Below are positions 50,654-61,238 of a stretch of 64,000 nucleotides of DNA, in pieces (the stretch's first letter is position 1; every line of letters begins with the position of its first letter). Position numbers and translations under genes: made by a program. Where the stretch lies: positions 5,029,001 through 5,093,000 of the forward strand of contig NZ_CP104467.1 of assembly GCF_025369935.1 (NCBI RefSeq), in the 5' to 3' direction. The notes under the pieces were generated by a model, which did not search any database, was not told the DNA's origin, and saw only the letters and a list, made by a program, of their open reading frames with translations. Source of the DNA: Paenibacillus andongensis. GTDB taxonomy: Bacteria; Bacillota; Bacilli; Paenibacillales; NBRC-103111.

Positions 50654-52909
50654 ATGGACAATACGATGAAACTCACAGCGGCTCGCACATCCAATAAACT
50701 TTACGCCAACATCTTTCTTTCGCTCATCGTTTGCATCATCCTCACCATCGTGACCTTGTCCTCTACGCTCTACGCGAGCTTCGAGAAGATCGCCTTATCG
50801 AATATTTATGCATCAGAGAAAAGCAGCCTGTCCCAGACGAGCTACAGCGCCAAGTCGATGATCGATAACTCGACCAGCTACGCGCTGCAAATATACGCCG
50901 ATCCGCTTTTCGATAAGCTCCTACATTATAAGTCCCCAGGCAGCGTGGAGACGAACGCCGCTTTAATTCGCTTGAATGCTTATTTGAATATGAACTATTT
51001 CATCCATTCCATCTACATGTACAGCAAAAGCTCGAAAACGTTTTACTCTGCCACCTTGTCCTCCGTCAATACGATTCAGAGCTTCGACGATTTCTTCGAT
51101 GCGGACGCGCGCAAGCTGATCGAGCATTTCAGCAGTTACAAACGTTTGGCGCCTATTCCCCGGGCAATACCTGTTCAAACTCCGTTTCAGGAGGTCAGAA
51201 CGGCCAATGTGTATACATTTGTCTTCTATGATCTGCAAGGTCAATCCAAGGATCTCGACAATATGATCATGCTTAACGTACCCGAACGATGGATGAAGGA
51301 AGCCATTACAAGCCTTGATATGAACAAAAATGGGTCAACTTTCATTATCGACAGCAAGGGCACGCTGGTTACCAGCACCGATTCGATGCCTTTCCTGGCG
51401 GATCTGAAGGATAAGCCCTATGTGCAAAAAGTATTATCTGCTTCCGCCAATCAGGCATCCGATTATTTTGTCGATGATGTGGAAGGCGTCAAATCGTTAG
51501 TCGTATACTCCAAACATGAAGTTACCAACTGGCTTTTCATCCGGGTACTTCCTTATGACACCATTATGGGGAAAGTCGAAACAATAAAGAAAACCGTTCT
51601 TCTCATTTGCTTCGTCATTTTGTTAATAGGGCTCAGTATTTCCTTCTTCTTATCAAAAACTCTTTATAAGCCAATTGAGAAGGTCATATCCAAATTAAAT
51701 ATGCTGATGAAAGAAAAACGCAATAATCATGATAAATTGAAGCAAAATTTCTTACGCCAGCTTCTTCATAATAGCGGATTCAAGAAACCGCTTGAAATAG
51801 AAACCAAACTCAAGGAATTCGATATTTCGATGGATCCGGCCAGTGACTATGCAATCGTTCTTTTCGTGATCGACCATTTTGATTCATTTTCTAAGCAATA
51901 TCACTTTGAAGACCGCGTGCTGCTCAAATACGGCATTATGAACATCGCTTCCGAACTATTCGCTAAAGTCGGCAGCTGCGAATGTATTGATATCGATGAG
52001 AAGACCATTGCGGTTCTACTAAACGGCACCTTCCAGAGCGATCATGCATGGATGGATACGGTAAAAAACGTGCAAGACTCAGCCGAGCAATTCCTTGGCA
52101 TCTCAATGTCCGCCTCCATCAGCAGAACCGGCGATAGTCTGGTTGAAGTATCCGAATTATTCACCGAGGCGCTGCAGCAGTTGAAATACAAATTTACCGA
52201 CGGTTACCGCTGTATTTTACATAGCCGTCAGCATCGTCCGCAAGCGCTCACTCCGTTCATCCATCCTGCTGTTCTTGAGAATAACATGTTGGAGACGCTT
52301 AAGCTTGGCAAAGCGGAAGAGTCTAAAAAATGGTTCGGTGAAATCGTACATGCTGTCGAACCTCCCTCCTATATCGTTTATAACATGTTATTTAATCAGT
52401 TGGCTTTCTCACTCAGTACGACGGCACTCCAAATGGATAAGAACTCTGGCTTACCTTTGGATTACGATTTCAGTTCCTTTATCCATCACATGCATAAGCT
52501 GGAGACGCTTCAAGACGTACACGATCATTTTTGCGAATTGATCGATCAGCTATGTCTGCGCTTCAAAGACAAGAAAAGCTCAAAGCATGATAACCTGATC
52601 GCATCAATTGATAAAATCATTCATCAAAACTATTCCGACCGGGAATTGTCCTTATTTAAAATCGCCGAGCTCCTCGACTTATCCCCCGCCTATCTGGGGC
52701 GTATATTCAAAAAGCTCGCCAACCAGTCGGTTCCTGATTATTTAAACGAATACCGAATCGAGCGAGCCAAGGAGTTTCTCGTTTCCACGCCTGCTCCAAT
52801 TGAGGAAATCTCGCAGAAGACCGGCTATAACAATAGTACCTATTTCTATAAAGTGTTTAAAAAATATACCGGAATTACGCCAGCCGAATATCGAAATAAC
52901 GGAACATAA
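50654..52909 (+). CDS. Membrane-anchored AraC-family regulator
   Basis: A 751-residue one-component regulator. A membrane helix at about 17-43 and a second near 312-332 flank an extracellular Cache-like sensor domain; the C-terminal 100 residues are an AraC DNA-binding domain (LFKIAELLDLSPAYLGRIFKKLA and IEEISQKTGYNNSTYFYKVFKK). No kinase or receiver domain is present. The ATG at 50654 lies one base after AAGGAG, and the next ATG (50666) lies 13 bases after, so the true start is uncertain. It is divergent from the import operon and probably activates both bidirectional promoter regions, including its own. Confidence 0.9.
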   Translation: MDNTMKLTAARTSNKLYANIFLSLIVCIILTIVTLSSTLYASFEKIALSNIYASEKSSLSQTSYSAKSMIDNSTSYALQIYADPLFDKLLHYKSPGSVETNAALIRLNAYLNMNYFIHSIYMYSKSSKTFYSATLSSVNTIQSFDDFFDADARKLIEHFSSYKRLAPIPRAIPVQTPFQEVRTANVYTFVFYDLQGQSKDLDNMIMLNVPERWMKEAITSLDMNKNGSTFIIDSKGTLVTSTDSMPFLADLKDKPYVQKVLSASANQASDYFVDDVEGVKSLVVYSKHEVTNWLFIRVLPYDTIMGKVETIKKTVLLICFVILLIGLSISFFLSKTLYKPIEKVISKLNMLMKEKRNNHDKLKQNFLRQLLHNSGFKKPLEIETKLKEFDISMDPASDYAIVLFVIDHFDSFSKQYHFEDRVLLKYGIMNIASELFAKVGSCECIDIDEKTIAVLLNGTFQSDHAWMDTVKNVQDSAEQFLGISMSASISRTGDSLVEVSELFTEALQQLKYKFTDGYRCILHSRQHRPQALTPFIHPAVLENNMLETLKLGKAEESKKWFGEIVHAVEPPSYIVYNMLFNQLAFSLSTTALQMDKNSGLPLDYDFSSFIHHMHKLETLQDVHDHFCELIDQLCLRFKDKKSSKHDNLIASIDKIIHQNYSDRELSLFKIAELLDLSPAYLGRIFKKLANQSVPDYLNEYRIERAKEFLVSTPAPIEEISQKTGYNNSTYFYKVFKKYTGITPAEYRNNGT

Positions 52910-52913
52910 CACG

Positions 52914-52951
52914 AAAAGGCTTACGCTAGAAAGATACAAGCGTAAGCCTTT
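52914..52951. terminator. Bidirectional terminator
   Basis: AAAAGGCTTACGCT and AGCGTAAGCCTTTTT form a 12-bp stem between the convergent regulator and hydrolase genes. Confidence 0.88.
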
Positions 52952-52970
52952 TTATTTGGTTGTGCATCCG

Positions 52971-54011
52971 TTATTCGCCATCCCTTTTCAACCATTGATC
53001 CAGGAACCGGTAGGCTATCATCCTTATCTCCCCCGGAAAATCATGTCCGCCCGTCCCGAGGTAGGACTGAAAGCGGTCTTCCTTACCTAACCAACGGTAC
53101 AGTTTCGAAAGCTCCAGCATCCCTTCCCCAACCGATTTCCAATGAGGAAAAATATGATCGTCCTGTCCTGCGTAGCTGAAAAAAGGCGTTGGGGCGCATA
53201 AGGCGACAATTTCGTGAAATTCAAATGGGATCCGATCCTGCTGCAAATCCTCCGAAACGTTCGGGATATGCGTGTATGGATAAGGCCGGTGGCCCCAATG
53301 CTCCGGATGCGGATCGCCAGTGAATGGACTGAACCCGCAGCTGGAAACAACAGCCTTAATTCGATCATCCATACCAGCCAGAAAATAAGCGTTATAAGCG
53401 CCAAACGAATGTCCGATCGCCCCGATGGAAAGCGGATTAACATAATCCAATGAGCATAAAACATCAATGCCCTGTATGTGATCTGTTAAGTTCTTGGCTA
53501 CCGTTGACCACTCAGGATGCTGTTCATAAAAAGGCTCACTCTCAAATGCCCCTCTGCCCGGATAGATCCGTTCACCAGCAGTCAGAGCATCAGGGACCAG
53601 CACCACATAACCGCGCTCAACCAATTCAACGGCATACATGCGATTAATCCCGCCAGTAGGAAGAGCAATAAAGTCTTTCCCTTGTTCATGTGTCGAATGG
53701 AGTGCAATAACAGCAGGGTAGCCTGAATTCCTTGGACGTTTGGATACATGTTCATCCGGAATTAGGATATAAGCGGTAATTCTATCGCCATAAACGGTAT
53801 CATATTCAACATGAAGCCGGATATGGCTTGATTGCTTGCTCTGGAATTTGATTTGAACTCGTACAGGCACCGTTGCAGGCAGTTCGCCAATGTAATCAAG
53901 CCAGGTCTGGCGAATTTCAGCCAGCTTCTCTGTCCACTGTTCATAACTCTCAATCCCATGCAAAAGCGGCGGAATGCCCATTTGGTTAATTTGGGATAGT
54001 ACATACGCCAA
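52971..54011 (-). CDS. Alpha/beta hydrolase (dienelactone/acetylesterase-like)
   Basis: A 346-residue alpha/beta hydrolase without signal peptide. The nucleophile elbow is GHSFGAYNAYF (Ser near residue 200), with Asp in the AGQDDHIFPHW segment and His in GTGGHDFPG. It looks like the acetyl-xylan-esterase/DLH group. The TTG start at 54011 lies seven bases after GAAGGGA. It is second in a two-gene unit after the CE7 esterase and may remove acyl groups from imported sugars. Confidence 0.82.
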   Translation of the reverse strand: MAYVLSQINQMGIPPLLHGIESYEQWTEKLAEIRQTWLDYIGELPATVPVRVQIKFQSKQSSHIRLHVEYDTVYGDRITAYILIPDEHVSKRPRNSGYPAVIALHSTHEQGKDFIALPTGGINRMYAVELVERGYVVLVPDALTAGERIYPGRGAFESEPFYEQHPEWSTVAKNLTDHIQGIDVLCSLDYVNPLSIGAIGHSFGAYNAYFLAGMDDRIKAVVSSCGFSPFTGDPHPEHWGHRPYPYTHIPNVSEDLQQDRIPFEFHEIVALCAPTPFFSYAGQDDHIFPHWKSVGEGMLELSKLYRWLGKEDRFQSYLGTGGHDFPGEIRMIAYRFLDQWLKRDGE

Positions 54012-54049
54012 TATTGAATCCCTTCTTTCTTTAAAAATGGACTCTCACG

Positions 54050-55018
54050 TTAAAGCTCCAACATAAACTTGATTATTTTATCATGTAGTCCTGGCAGTCC
54101 CTCATGACCAAAGTCTGGGTAAATTTCGAGTCTCTTTTTCGCAGTTATCTTATTATATGCAGCAAACTGAGTCGATGGCGGACAAATGCTGTCCATTAAG
54201 CCAACACCCATCAACACTTCTCCTTTGATTCGTGCTGCTAAATGCTGAATATCAATATAACCCAGCTTCTTGAAGATCTCTTCCTCCTGCGTATGTTGAG
54301 GATCAAAATGACGAAAAAAAGTTCTAAGCTCGAGATAAGCATCCTTAGCTTGATCCATTTCCCATACCCGCTTGTAGTCACTTAAAAAAGGATAGACAGG
54401 TGCAAGCTTATTAATTCGCGGTTCTAGCGCTGCACAGGCTATTGTAATCCCTCCGCCTTGAGAAAAACCAGTAACCACAACTCGATCCGCGTCGACTTCA
54501 GGCATATCCATCACGATTCCCGCCAGCTGTGCTGCATCCAGAAAAATATGTCTAAATAACAAATGATTGGACGTATCGTTTAACCCACGAATGATGTGAC
54601 CGCTATGCGTAGTTCCTTTTATTCCGCCTGTATCTTCCGATAATCCGCCTTGCCCCCGACAGTCCATCGCAATTACGGAAAACCCAAGCGAAGCGTAAAT
54701 TAGTTTGTCGTTCCAATCTCCCGCATTTCCTGAATAGCCATGAAACTGAATGATGGCTGGATGTGGCTCTGCGATATGTTTCGGACGGACATATTTCGCA
54801 TGAATTCTCGCCCCCCGTACACCTGTAAAATATAAATCGAAACAGTCCGCAAACGGCACCTGGAAATCACTTTCAATCAGCTCAACATTCGCGTTGACCG
54901 ATTTCATTTCGTCGAGCGCGCTACTCCAGTACTCGTCAAAATCTACGGGCTTCGGATTGCGCCCTGCATATTGCTTTAACTGGTCTAACGGCATATCCAA
55001 GATCGGCATGTTCTTCAT
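54050..55018 (-). CDS. CE7-family acetylesterase (cephalosporin-C deacetylase/Axe)
   Basis: A 322-residue cytoplasmic esterase of carbohydrate esterase family 7. The catalytic set is visible: GFSQGGG (Ser near 188), GLMDSICPP (Asp near 274) and FGHEGL (His near 303). CE7 enzymes remove acetyl groups from short xylo- and other oligosaccharides and also from cephalosporin C. In this locus it should deacetylate imported fragments. It shares a bidirectional promoter region with the beta-helix gene. Confidence 0.92.
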   Translation of the reverse strand: MKNMPILDMPLDQLKQYAGRNPKPVDFDEYWSSALDEMKSVNANVELIESDFQVPFADCFDLYFTGVRGARIHAKYVRPKHIAEPHPAIIQFHGYSGNAGDWNDKLIYASLGFSVIAMDCRGQGGLSEDTGGIKGTTHSGHIIRGLNDTSNHLLFRHIFLDAAQLAGIVMDMPEVDADRVVVTGFSQGGGITIACAALEPRINKLAPVYPFLSDYKRVWEMDQAKDAYLELRTFFRHFDPQHTQEEEIFKKLGYIDIQHLAARIKGEVLMGVGLMDSICPPSTQFAAYNKITAKKRLEIYPDFGHEGLPGLHDKIIKFMLEL

Positions 55019-55054
55019 TTCTCCTTATACAATGGAATCAAAAACAGGATGATC

Positions 55055-55211
55055 GGTTTCCTAATCTCATTGTAGTCGACGCCGCAATCCCCCGTATACT
55101 TCACAATCTATAGAAAGAACTGAAGTTTTTAACGTAAATGACTACACTAATTTGTACATCTGTACACTTTTTGCATATTGACTTACATGTTCATGAAGTA
55201 TTCATTACAAT
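55055..55211. promoter_or_regulatory. Bidirectional promoter region, copy 2
   Basis: This region repeats the elements of 50463-50620 in the same order: GGTTTCCTAAT at 55055, minus -10 TACAAT (55074-55069), CCCCGTATACTTCACAA (55090-55106), TACACTTTTTG (55163-55173) and plus -10 TACAAT (55206-55211). The coding regions either side are unrelated to those at copy 1, so the promoter was duplicated or held by common selection. Confidence 0.7.
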
Positions 55212-55242
55212 AAGCCTGAACGCGAATCTTGGGAGGAGTGGT

Positions 55243-57057
55243 ATGATGTTAGCCGTACACAACGATTCAAAAGTAAAAAACTTTTTACTAGTTTTACTTT
55301 TACTCGTATTGGCTTTTGGCTCTGTTGTCGTCCCTCATGCGAAAGTTGCTTCAGCTAGCGGAAATGTCTATTATTTTTCGTCAACAGGTAGTGATTCGAA
55401 TTTAGGCACCACCCAAGCCTCACCCTGGAAATCCATTACCAAAGCAAATACTTTATTGACTTCCGGAACTACAGGGAACACGATTTTATTTAAAAGAGGA
55501 GATGCGTGGTATGAAAGCACTCTAAATTTGACCAATAAATCGGGGAGCACCACCGATCCCATCACAATTGGCGCATACGGCACCGGAGCTAATCCGATCA
55601 TATCCAGCATGAAATTATTGGATGATGCAGGCTGGACCTACGATGGCGCTAACAATCGGTGGAAGCATCCGATATCCGACTTTTCCGACGCTTTGCGTCT
55701 ATTCGTCAACGGCGTATCCAAATACAAGGTTAATACCATCAATGCCAACGCAAACGAAACAGACGTTGACCAAACCTATGAATGGTTTATCAAATCTGGA
55801 TGGGTGTATGCGAATTCAGGTTCAACGGCTGTTGGTCCTAAAAAAGTGGAACTGATACTACCTACCAACAATCCACCTGTGATGATGAAAAATACCGACT
55901 ATGTAACAATCAAAGATCTTGATATAAGAGGCGGCCTTGTGGATATTGACTCGCCAAGCTCCAATATTACAATCGATAATTGTATCATTCGGGAATCGAA
56001 TCAACACGGGATACGTGTTTGGAACAGCAGTACAACAAACTTGTCTCAACATGTATCCAACATTACGATTACGAATAACTTAATCGATAAAGTTTGGACG
56101 ACGGAAGAAAACAATACCGCTGTGGCATTACTTGGGGATGGTATCTTTCTCCTTGATGCGGTGGAAGGTGGATTGGTTCGAGGAAATACGCTGCTCAATT
56201 TTGGACATGGCGGAATTGTCCTGTCTTCTTATAAAGCAACAAACGTTTATGGGGTTCATAATGTGATCGTAGAACAGAATGATGTTTCGGCTGGCAAGTC
56301 CGGTTATATGCATGCATTTGATGTTGATGGCTTTCCTGACAGAACTACTAACAATACAATAAGACGAAACTATTTTCATGAATTCACCAGCACGAGTCAT
56401 ATTGGCGGAAGAGATAACAAGTTTTACAGTAATATAATTGCCGGTGTTACTTTGACAACACAAAACCAAAAGAAGCAGCCGTATGCGATTGATATTGCCC
56501 CTTGGATGTATAATGGCGTTCAAATGGAGGCCCGTGATCTGTATGTTGTCAACAATACCATCTTGGATACTGACGAATTTTCATTGCAAGTGCTTGATTC
56601 CAATCCAGCTACAGCTGGCACCGTCACGAATAATGTCATCGCCAATAATATTTTTGGGCATTATGGCTACAACAGCGCGGTCAATGCAGAAGTTGCCTTA
56701 GATGTTTGGGCTAATGTAGTCGGAACTTTATACGTAAAAAACAATAATTTTTGGGATACCAGCGCTAAAGTTGCCCGTTTCAAAGATCTACCATCAGCCC
56801 CTCATTATACGATCACAGATTTGAATACGTGTCCGAATACGACTCCGGACACCTGCGATGCGAACACTGCAGCGGATCCATTATTTGCAGACTATGCCAA
56901 CCGCGATTTGAGGCTGACATCCAGCTCGCCCATTAAAGCCTCCGGCACGAATGCGTACGCTGCCGTACTGGGCAGTGGATTCGTAGATTTCTACGGAAAT
57001 GCCTGGAATGCGACGAACCCAAGTATTGGCGCGATCCAATATGTTGCGACGCCGTGA
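55243..57057 (+). CDS. Secreted parallel beta-helix (pectate lyase-like) protein
   Basis: A protein of about 604 residues. A signal peptide spans about residues 1-40 (FLLVLLLLVLAFGS hydrophobic core). The mature part is a right-handed beta-helix: a DUF1565-like N-terminal piece (YYFSSTGSDSNLGTTQASPW) followed by PbH1-type turns with many Asn (NITIDNCIIRESNQHGIRVWN and similar). Such proteins are often polysaccharide lyases or hydrolases; the catalytic residues cannot be fixed by eye. I chose the ATG at 55243 after GGGAGGAG; the frame opens 35 codons earlier, across the promoter. Its terminator is a hairpin module shared with 20377. Confidence 0.85.
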   Translation: MMLAVHNDSKVKNFLLVLLLLVLAFGSVVVPHAKVASASGNVYYFSSTGSDSNLGTTQASPWKSITKANTLLTSGTTGNTILFKRGDAWYESTLNLTNKSGSTTDPITIGAYGTGANPIISSMKLLDDAGWTYDGANNRWKHPISDFSDALRLFVNGVSKYKVNTINANANETDVDQTYEWFIKSGWVYANSGSTAVGPKKVELILPTNNPPVMMKNTDYVTIKDLDIRGGLVDIDSPSSNITIDNCIIRESNQHGIRVWNSSTTNLSQHVSNITITNNLIDKVWTTEENNTAVALLGDGIFLLDAVEGGLVRGNTLLNFGHGGIVLSSYKATNVYGVHNVIVEQNDVSAGKSGYMHAFDVDGFPDRTTNNTIRRNYFHEFTSTSHIGGRDNKFYSNIIAGVTLTTQNQKKQPYAIDIAPWMYNGVQMEARDLYVVNNTILDTDEFSLQVLDSNPATAGTVTNNVIANNIFGHYGYNSAVNAEVALDVWANVVGTLYVKNNNFWDTSAKVARFKDLPSAPHYTITDLNTCPNTTPDTCDANTAADPLFADYANRDLRLTSSSPIKASGTNAYAAVLGSGFVDFYGNAWNATNPSIGAIQYVATP

Positions 57058-57084
57058 GACAAACAGAGATGATTATAAATTAGA

Positions 57085-57116
57085 AAACGGAGCCCGCAAA
57101 CCCGCGTGGCTCCGTC
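57085..57116 (+). terminator. Hairpin module, copy 2; terminator of the beta-helix gene
   Basis: ACGGAGCC pairs with GGCTCCGT around a CGCAAACCCGCGT loop that can also pair CGC with GCG. Nearly the same module lies at 20377-20409. It is between convergent genes. Confidence 0.7.
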
Positions 57117-57134
57117 TATATTTGAACGACTAAC

Positions 57135-58007
57135 TCACATTGCCGGGATTTCAGAAGGCACCTTCAAGTGTGTTACATCGATTCCTTTTTCGTCGCGTGC
57201 TTTTAAGTCTTTTAAAAACTCTAGAAAGCCATAACGAGGTTTCCAACCAATTGCCTTTTCAGCTTCAGAAAGGTCATGTTGTTCCACTTGCTCAGGCAAT
57301 TCGATCTCATATTTATTAAGCAAATCAATTGCGCCAGGAACCTGTTTCTCACACCACGCTGGACCATATGTTTTGAAATCTTGAATTACATCTATCGGCA
57401 TGCCGTGATTTGTATGAACAATTGTACGAAAAAGCCCCACTCTCTTCTCCAAAACTGCCTTGACAGAAGCAACTGTAGCCTCAGCAACGTCCCTTCTATC
57501 CACGCCATTACGAAGCAGCCGAGCCCCGAACTCTAAGTAGGGTCGAGGAATGAATTCATGATAACGAAGCATAGCGATCGATGCACCGGTCATCTCATGA
57601 TAGGTCTTGCACAGATCTTCCCCAATAACTTTACTAACGCCATAGACCGACCACCATCCATATGCCATTGAAGAAGCATAGACAATAGATTGAATCCCAG
57701 CCTGCCTGCATGCTTCCAGAACATGGAATGTTCCATCCACATTTACAGCAAAAATCGTTTCATCACTTACGGGTGGATTATGTGCGCAATGCCATGCTGC
57801 AAGATGAACGACCGCATCCATTCCATTTACCGCTGTACGTACATCACCGGGTGATCTCGTGTCACACCTGACGAATTCGATTTCGCTCAAATCGTCCGCA
57901 CTTGGAGGCATAACGTCTGCCATCCTAACCGAATAACCGGCTTGAATTAATGCTCTGCAGACAGCTTGGCCACCATTGCCGGCAGCACCGGTAACAAGAA
58001 CTTTCAT
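57135..58007 (-). CDS. NAD-dependent epimerase/dehydratase
   Basis: A 290-residue extended SDR protein. GAAGNGG (residues 7-13) binds the nucleotide, and YGVSK carries the catalytic Tyr and Lys, with Ser in YASSMAYG. It resembles uronate dehydrogenase and UDP-sugar 4-epimerases. Next to the polysaccharide locus, a role in sugar or uronate conversion is plausible but not shown. The terminator at 57085 separates it from the beta-helix gene. Confidence 0.85.
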   Translation of the reverse strand: MKVLVTGAAGNGGQAVCRALIQAGYSVRMADVMPPSADDLSEIEFVRCDTRSPGDVRTAVNGMDAVVHLAAWHCAHNPPVSDETIFAVNVDGTFHVLEACRQAGIQSIVYASSMAYGWWSVYGVSKVIGEDLCKTYHEMTGASIAMLRYHEFIPRPYLEFGARLLRNGVDRRDVAEATVASVKAVLEKRVGLFRTIVHTNHGMPIDVIQDFKTYGPAWCEKQVPGAIDLLNKYEIELPEQVEQHDLSEAEKAIGWKPRYGFLEFLKDLKARDEKGIDVTHLKVPSEIPAM

Positions 58008-58148
58008 AATTTCACACCACCTAGCTTCGTATTTAGGTTATCTATTCGTTATCCTTGATGTTATACCTGCAATTGGAAAATAACCAGGTCGATATTTCTT
58101 CAATTTTGCTAAATCTCGGTACTTTCCATTTATTTTGAGAAAAACGAA

Positions 58149-58601
58149 TTATAAGTCTTGAGATAAACGTATCATATCTCTGCATTGTATACCGTTTTCA
58201 AAAATTTCATCAGAGTAATGTTTTACAAAGAAGTCTCTATCGATCCCAACAATTCTAAAACCACATTTTTGATATAGAGCGAGTTGCCCTATTCCTGAGT
58301 TCCCCGTGCCAATCTCCATTGTTTTATAACCCTGAAACTTAGCATTCTTAATTGCATGCTGTACAATTTTCTTACCTATCCCTTTACCTTGGTGATTCTC
58401 GTTGACAGCAACATTCACCAACTCAACTGTCCCAGGTCTTGTAGGTAGTAGTACATAAACTGCTATAATCGTGTTATTCATCTCTGCTATGTAGCATTGC
58501 CCTCGTTTGAGATATTCTTTAACAATCTGTTCAGAAGGGTCAGCTAACAATAACAGCTCCATTGGAGGCGACTCGCAAGTATCTAACTTACGTATTTCCA
58601 T
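58149..58601 (-). CDS. GNAT-family N-acetyltransferase
   Basis: A 150-residue acetyltransferase with the acetyl-CoA loop NENHQGKGIGKKIV near residue 70 and a LYQKCGF segment near 110. The substrate is unknown; such enzymes act on amines, peptides or antibiotics. It stands alone, with no operon partner. The ATG follows AGGAGAG. Confidence 0.88.
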   Translation of the reverse strand: MEIRKLDTCESPPMELLLLADPSEQIVKEYLKRGQCYIAEMNNTIIAVYVLLPTRPGTVELVNVAVNENHQGKGIGKKIVQHAIKNAKFQGYKTMEIGTGNSGIGQLALYQKCGFRIVGIDRDFFVKHYSDEIFENGIQCRDMIRLSQDL

Positions 58602-58715
58602 GTTAACTCTCCTCCGATTGGTCTAATATTTCGTTACACTCATTAAGCACAATTGTTGCGTCAGAAACACAATGTTTTGGAACCACCTCATCGCCCTCCT
58701 ATTGATTCAAAAAAA

Positions 58716-58734
58716 ATCCGCAATTTCTGCGGAT
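58716..58734 (-). terminator. Terminator of the fbp gene
   Basis: ATCCGCA and TGCGGAT flank ATTTC; on the minus strand a run of eight T follows. It ends the FBPase gene at 58804. Confidence 0.85.
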
Positions 58735-58803
58735 GCTTTTCATGAGTCTGAGTGAGGAAACTAAATCATTTCGAGGGAGCGTTTCGCGGCTGTAACAGTT
58801 GTT

Positions 58804-60735
58804 TCATTTCATGTAGCGAGATTCCAGGAGATTCTTCAAATTCGAGATATTCTCCAGCAGCTTCTCCCCGACATTGGTTTCCCTCACCAGCTTCCGCTCC
58901 AGTTCTTTGTCCACCAGCCTTTTTACAGACAATACGTCTGTTCCGTTACATAACACATCTTCTTTTGAATTAAATTTCTGATGGGCAACGAGCTGCATAC
59001 CAAAGGAATTATACAACAAGGTATATCCGGCGATGCCCGTTGTGGATTGATAGGCTTTGGAAAAACCGCCGTCAATGACAACCATTTTCCCGTTTGCTTT
59101 AACGGGGTTCTCTCCACGAATTTCTTTTACTGGCGTATGGCCGTTAATGATATGTCCATGATCCGGATTCATATCAAACTCCATCAGAATTTTCCGGCAG
59201 ATCTCCTCATTTTCACGCAAATGGTAATAAGGGTTTTTTCTCTCCTTATAGGTTTCTTTATCTTGAATAAAGTACCGTTCAAAGGTGGTCATTTCTCTCT
59301 TTCCAAAGAGCGAGGAACATTCCCCTGTCCAGATGTACCATACCATGTCCGTAGCCAGATCTTCCGTCTCTTCCGGATGCGCAAAGGCGTAACGTAAATA
59401 ATATTCAAAAACATCGAGCAGCTTACGGCCCGAATACGTCTTGTCTTCAATCTGCATTTCTTCCATGTTTCCTTCTTCATCCAAAGGAATACAGCCATGA
59501 AATAACAAATTCCCGTTGTATTTTAAATAAAGGCTCCCCTTTTTCATAAAAAAATTCATATGTCTGGCCAGTTTTTCGGAATGCTGAACGGAGAACAGCA
59601 GCTTTTCCATCACCTGCTGTTCTTCCTCCAGCAATTGTTCAGGCTGCTGCGGATTTACGGTTGAGAAACAGGTGTTTTCCAGCGGGTACGTTTTTCCGCC
59701 GATCTTGATTTCAGTTTTGTCATAATCGATTTGCTCAAGCAAAAGCCTTTCAGACATATTAAAGAATGGGCGTCTCTTGATAATAGGGATTTCAAGCTTA
59801 AACTGGATCATGGCAATGGCTTGATGAATTTTGGTAATCTGCAGGATTTCCTGCTCCGAACCGTTATGGTCGGTCTGCAACTTCGGTCTGAAGGCCGGAT
59901 TGTCATCATAGTATTTCTCCGCCAAGTTCAGCAGTGGGCGAAGATTGATTCCATATACGTCTTCGATGATGTCCAGATTGTCATATCTGGCGCAGATCCG
60001 GATAATATTCGCAAGGCAGACCAGGGAACCCGCATAGGCGCCTATCCACAGGACATCATGGTTCCCCCACTGAATATCTACAGAATGGTAGTTGATCAGC
60101 GTGTCCATAATTTTATCGGGGTCCGGCCCGCGGTCATAGATATCTCCGACCACATGAAGATGGTCAACCACCAGGCGCTGGGTCGTATAAGCAAGGCCGA
60201 TAATGAGCTTGTCCGCCTGGCCCAAGGAAATAATTTGCCGGTATATTTCCTCATAATAAGGGTCCTTATTGTTGGTCGAATCCGTCTTGTATAGAAGCTC
60301 TTCTACAATATATACAAACTGCTCCGGCAGAGCTTTACGCAATTTCGAGCGCGTATATTTGGAAGAGGCATAAGAAATGAGCTTAAGCATTTGTTCAATC
60401 GTTTGTCTGTACCATTGGTTCAAGGCTTGTTTATTGCACAGGTCTCCTTTAACCAGCTGTATCTTTTCTTCCGGATAATAAACTAACACCGTAAAATCAT
60501 TGATTTCATGGTCCGTCCAAACCTCATGGAACAAGGCTTTGATTTTCTCTTTTACGGTACCCGAACCGTTTCTTAGTACATGCTGAAAAGCTTGGAACTC
60601 CCCATGCAAATCACTGACAAAATGCTCAGTTCCCTTGGGAAGATTGGAGATCGCTTCAAGGTTGATGATTTCTGTTACAACTTTTTCTTCCGTATCATAT
60701 TTCTGGGCCAATAAATCTAGAAACTGCGCATCCAA
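58804..60735 (-). CDS. fbp: Class III fructose-1,6-bisphosphatase
   Basis: A 643-residue manganese phosphatase of the Firmicutes class III type, which hydrolyses fructose-1,6-bisphosphate in gluconeogenesis. Metallophosphatase motifs are visible: DLHGEFQAF near residue 43, [11 protein letters not shown] near 195, WGNHDVLW near 217 and INGHTPV near 534. The length fits the Bacillus enzyme. The start is TTG at 60735, after AAAGGGGAC. It is monocistronic with a 500-base upstream gap. Confidence 0.95.
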   Translation of the reverse strand: MDAQFLDLLAQKYDTEEKVVTEIINLEAISNLPKGTEHFVSDLHGEFQAFQHVLRNGSGTVKEKIKALFHEVWTDHEINDFTVLVYYPEEKIQLVKGDLCNKQALNQWYRQTIEQMLKLISYASSKYTRSKLRKALPEQFVYIVEELLYKTDSTNNKDPYYEEIYRQIISLGQADKLIIGLAYTTQRLVVDHLHVVGDIYDRGPDPDKIMDTLINYHSVDIQWGNHDVLWIGAYAGSLVCLANIIRICARYDNLDIIEDVYGINLRPLLNLAEKYYDDNPAFRPKLQTDHNGSEQEILQITKIHQAIAMIQFKLEIPIIKRRPFFNMSERLLLEQIDYDKTEIKIGGKTYPLENTCFSTVNPQQPEQLLEEEQQVMEKLLFSVQHSEKLARHMNFFMKKGSLYLKYNGNLLFHGCIPLDEEGNMEEMQIEDKTYSGRKLLDVFEYYLRYAFAHPEETEDLATDMVWYIWTGECSSLFGKREMTTFERYFIQDKETYKERKNPYYHLRENEEICRKILMEFDMNPDHGHIINGHTPVKEIRGENPVKANGKMVVIDGGFSKAYQSTTGIAGYTLLYNSFGMQLVAHQKFNSKEDVLCNGTDVLSVKRLVDKELERKLVRETNVGEKLLENISNLKNLLESRYMK

Positions 60736-61204
60736 AACAGATGTCCCCTTTCAAGGAAATATGGTGATGTATAAGAGGTTTTTTAAATGGGGCTAGCCGC
60801 GTACCATTAACTTAGTGTAAACAGTAAAGGGAAAAACATTAGGTTTCCGAGGTTCTCTTTGGTACTCTTACTAACAGCTATTATAACTGAAACTTCCCAC
60901 GCTATCTGCCCGTTACCAAACGTAACAATGACTGCTTAGAGATTTTTTGCATATCTACCGCGTCACCTCAAATGATTTCTGCCCGCTAGCTTCAAAACTG
61001 CAACCAAATTTTATTTCCGACTGCCATCTGCCATGATTAAGATATTGTGTCACGTTAGCTCTAACAGTAGTCGCGGCGGTCATACAGCAGCCCCGCGGGT
61101 TGAACTTAATGTTAAGTCATCATCTAGTTTGTTTTGCTAAATCTATCCTAATTAAATTGAGCGGGAGTAAACATTTCGCAAATAAGCGAATGTTCGCATA
61201 AAAA
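60736..61204. other. Noncoding stretch upstream of fbp
   Basis: About 470 bases without a convincing frame on either strand. It should contain the fbp promoter. I saw no strong repeat or riboswitch-like fold. Confidence 0.4.
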
Positions 61205-61221
61205 ACCTCCCGTTTGGAGGT
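61205..61221 (-). terminator. Terminator of the SF0329-family gene
   Basis: ACCTCC and GGAGGT flank CGTTT and are followed on the minus strand by a T-run. Confidence 0.8.
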
Positions 61222-61238
61222 GAATGAGTAATTTATTT

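Noticed and set aside
59731..60294. 187-residue plus-strand frame within fbp
   Set aside because: It is antisense to conserved phosphatase motifs.
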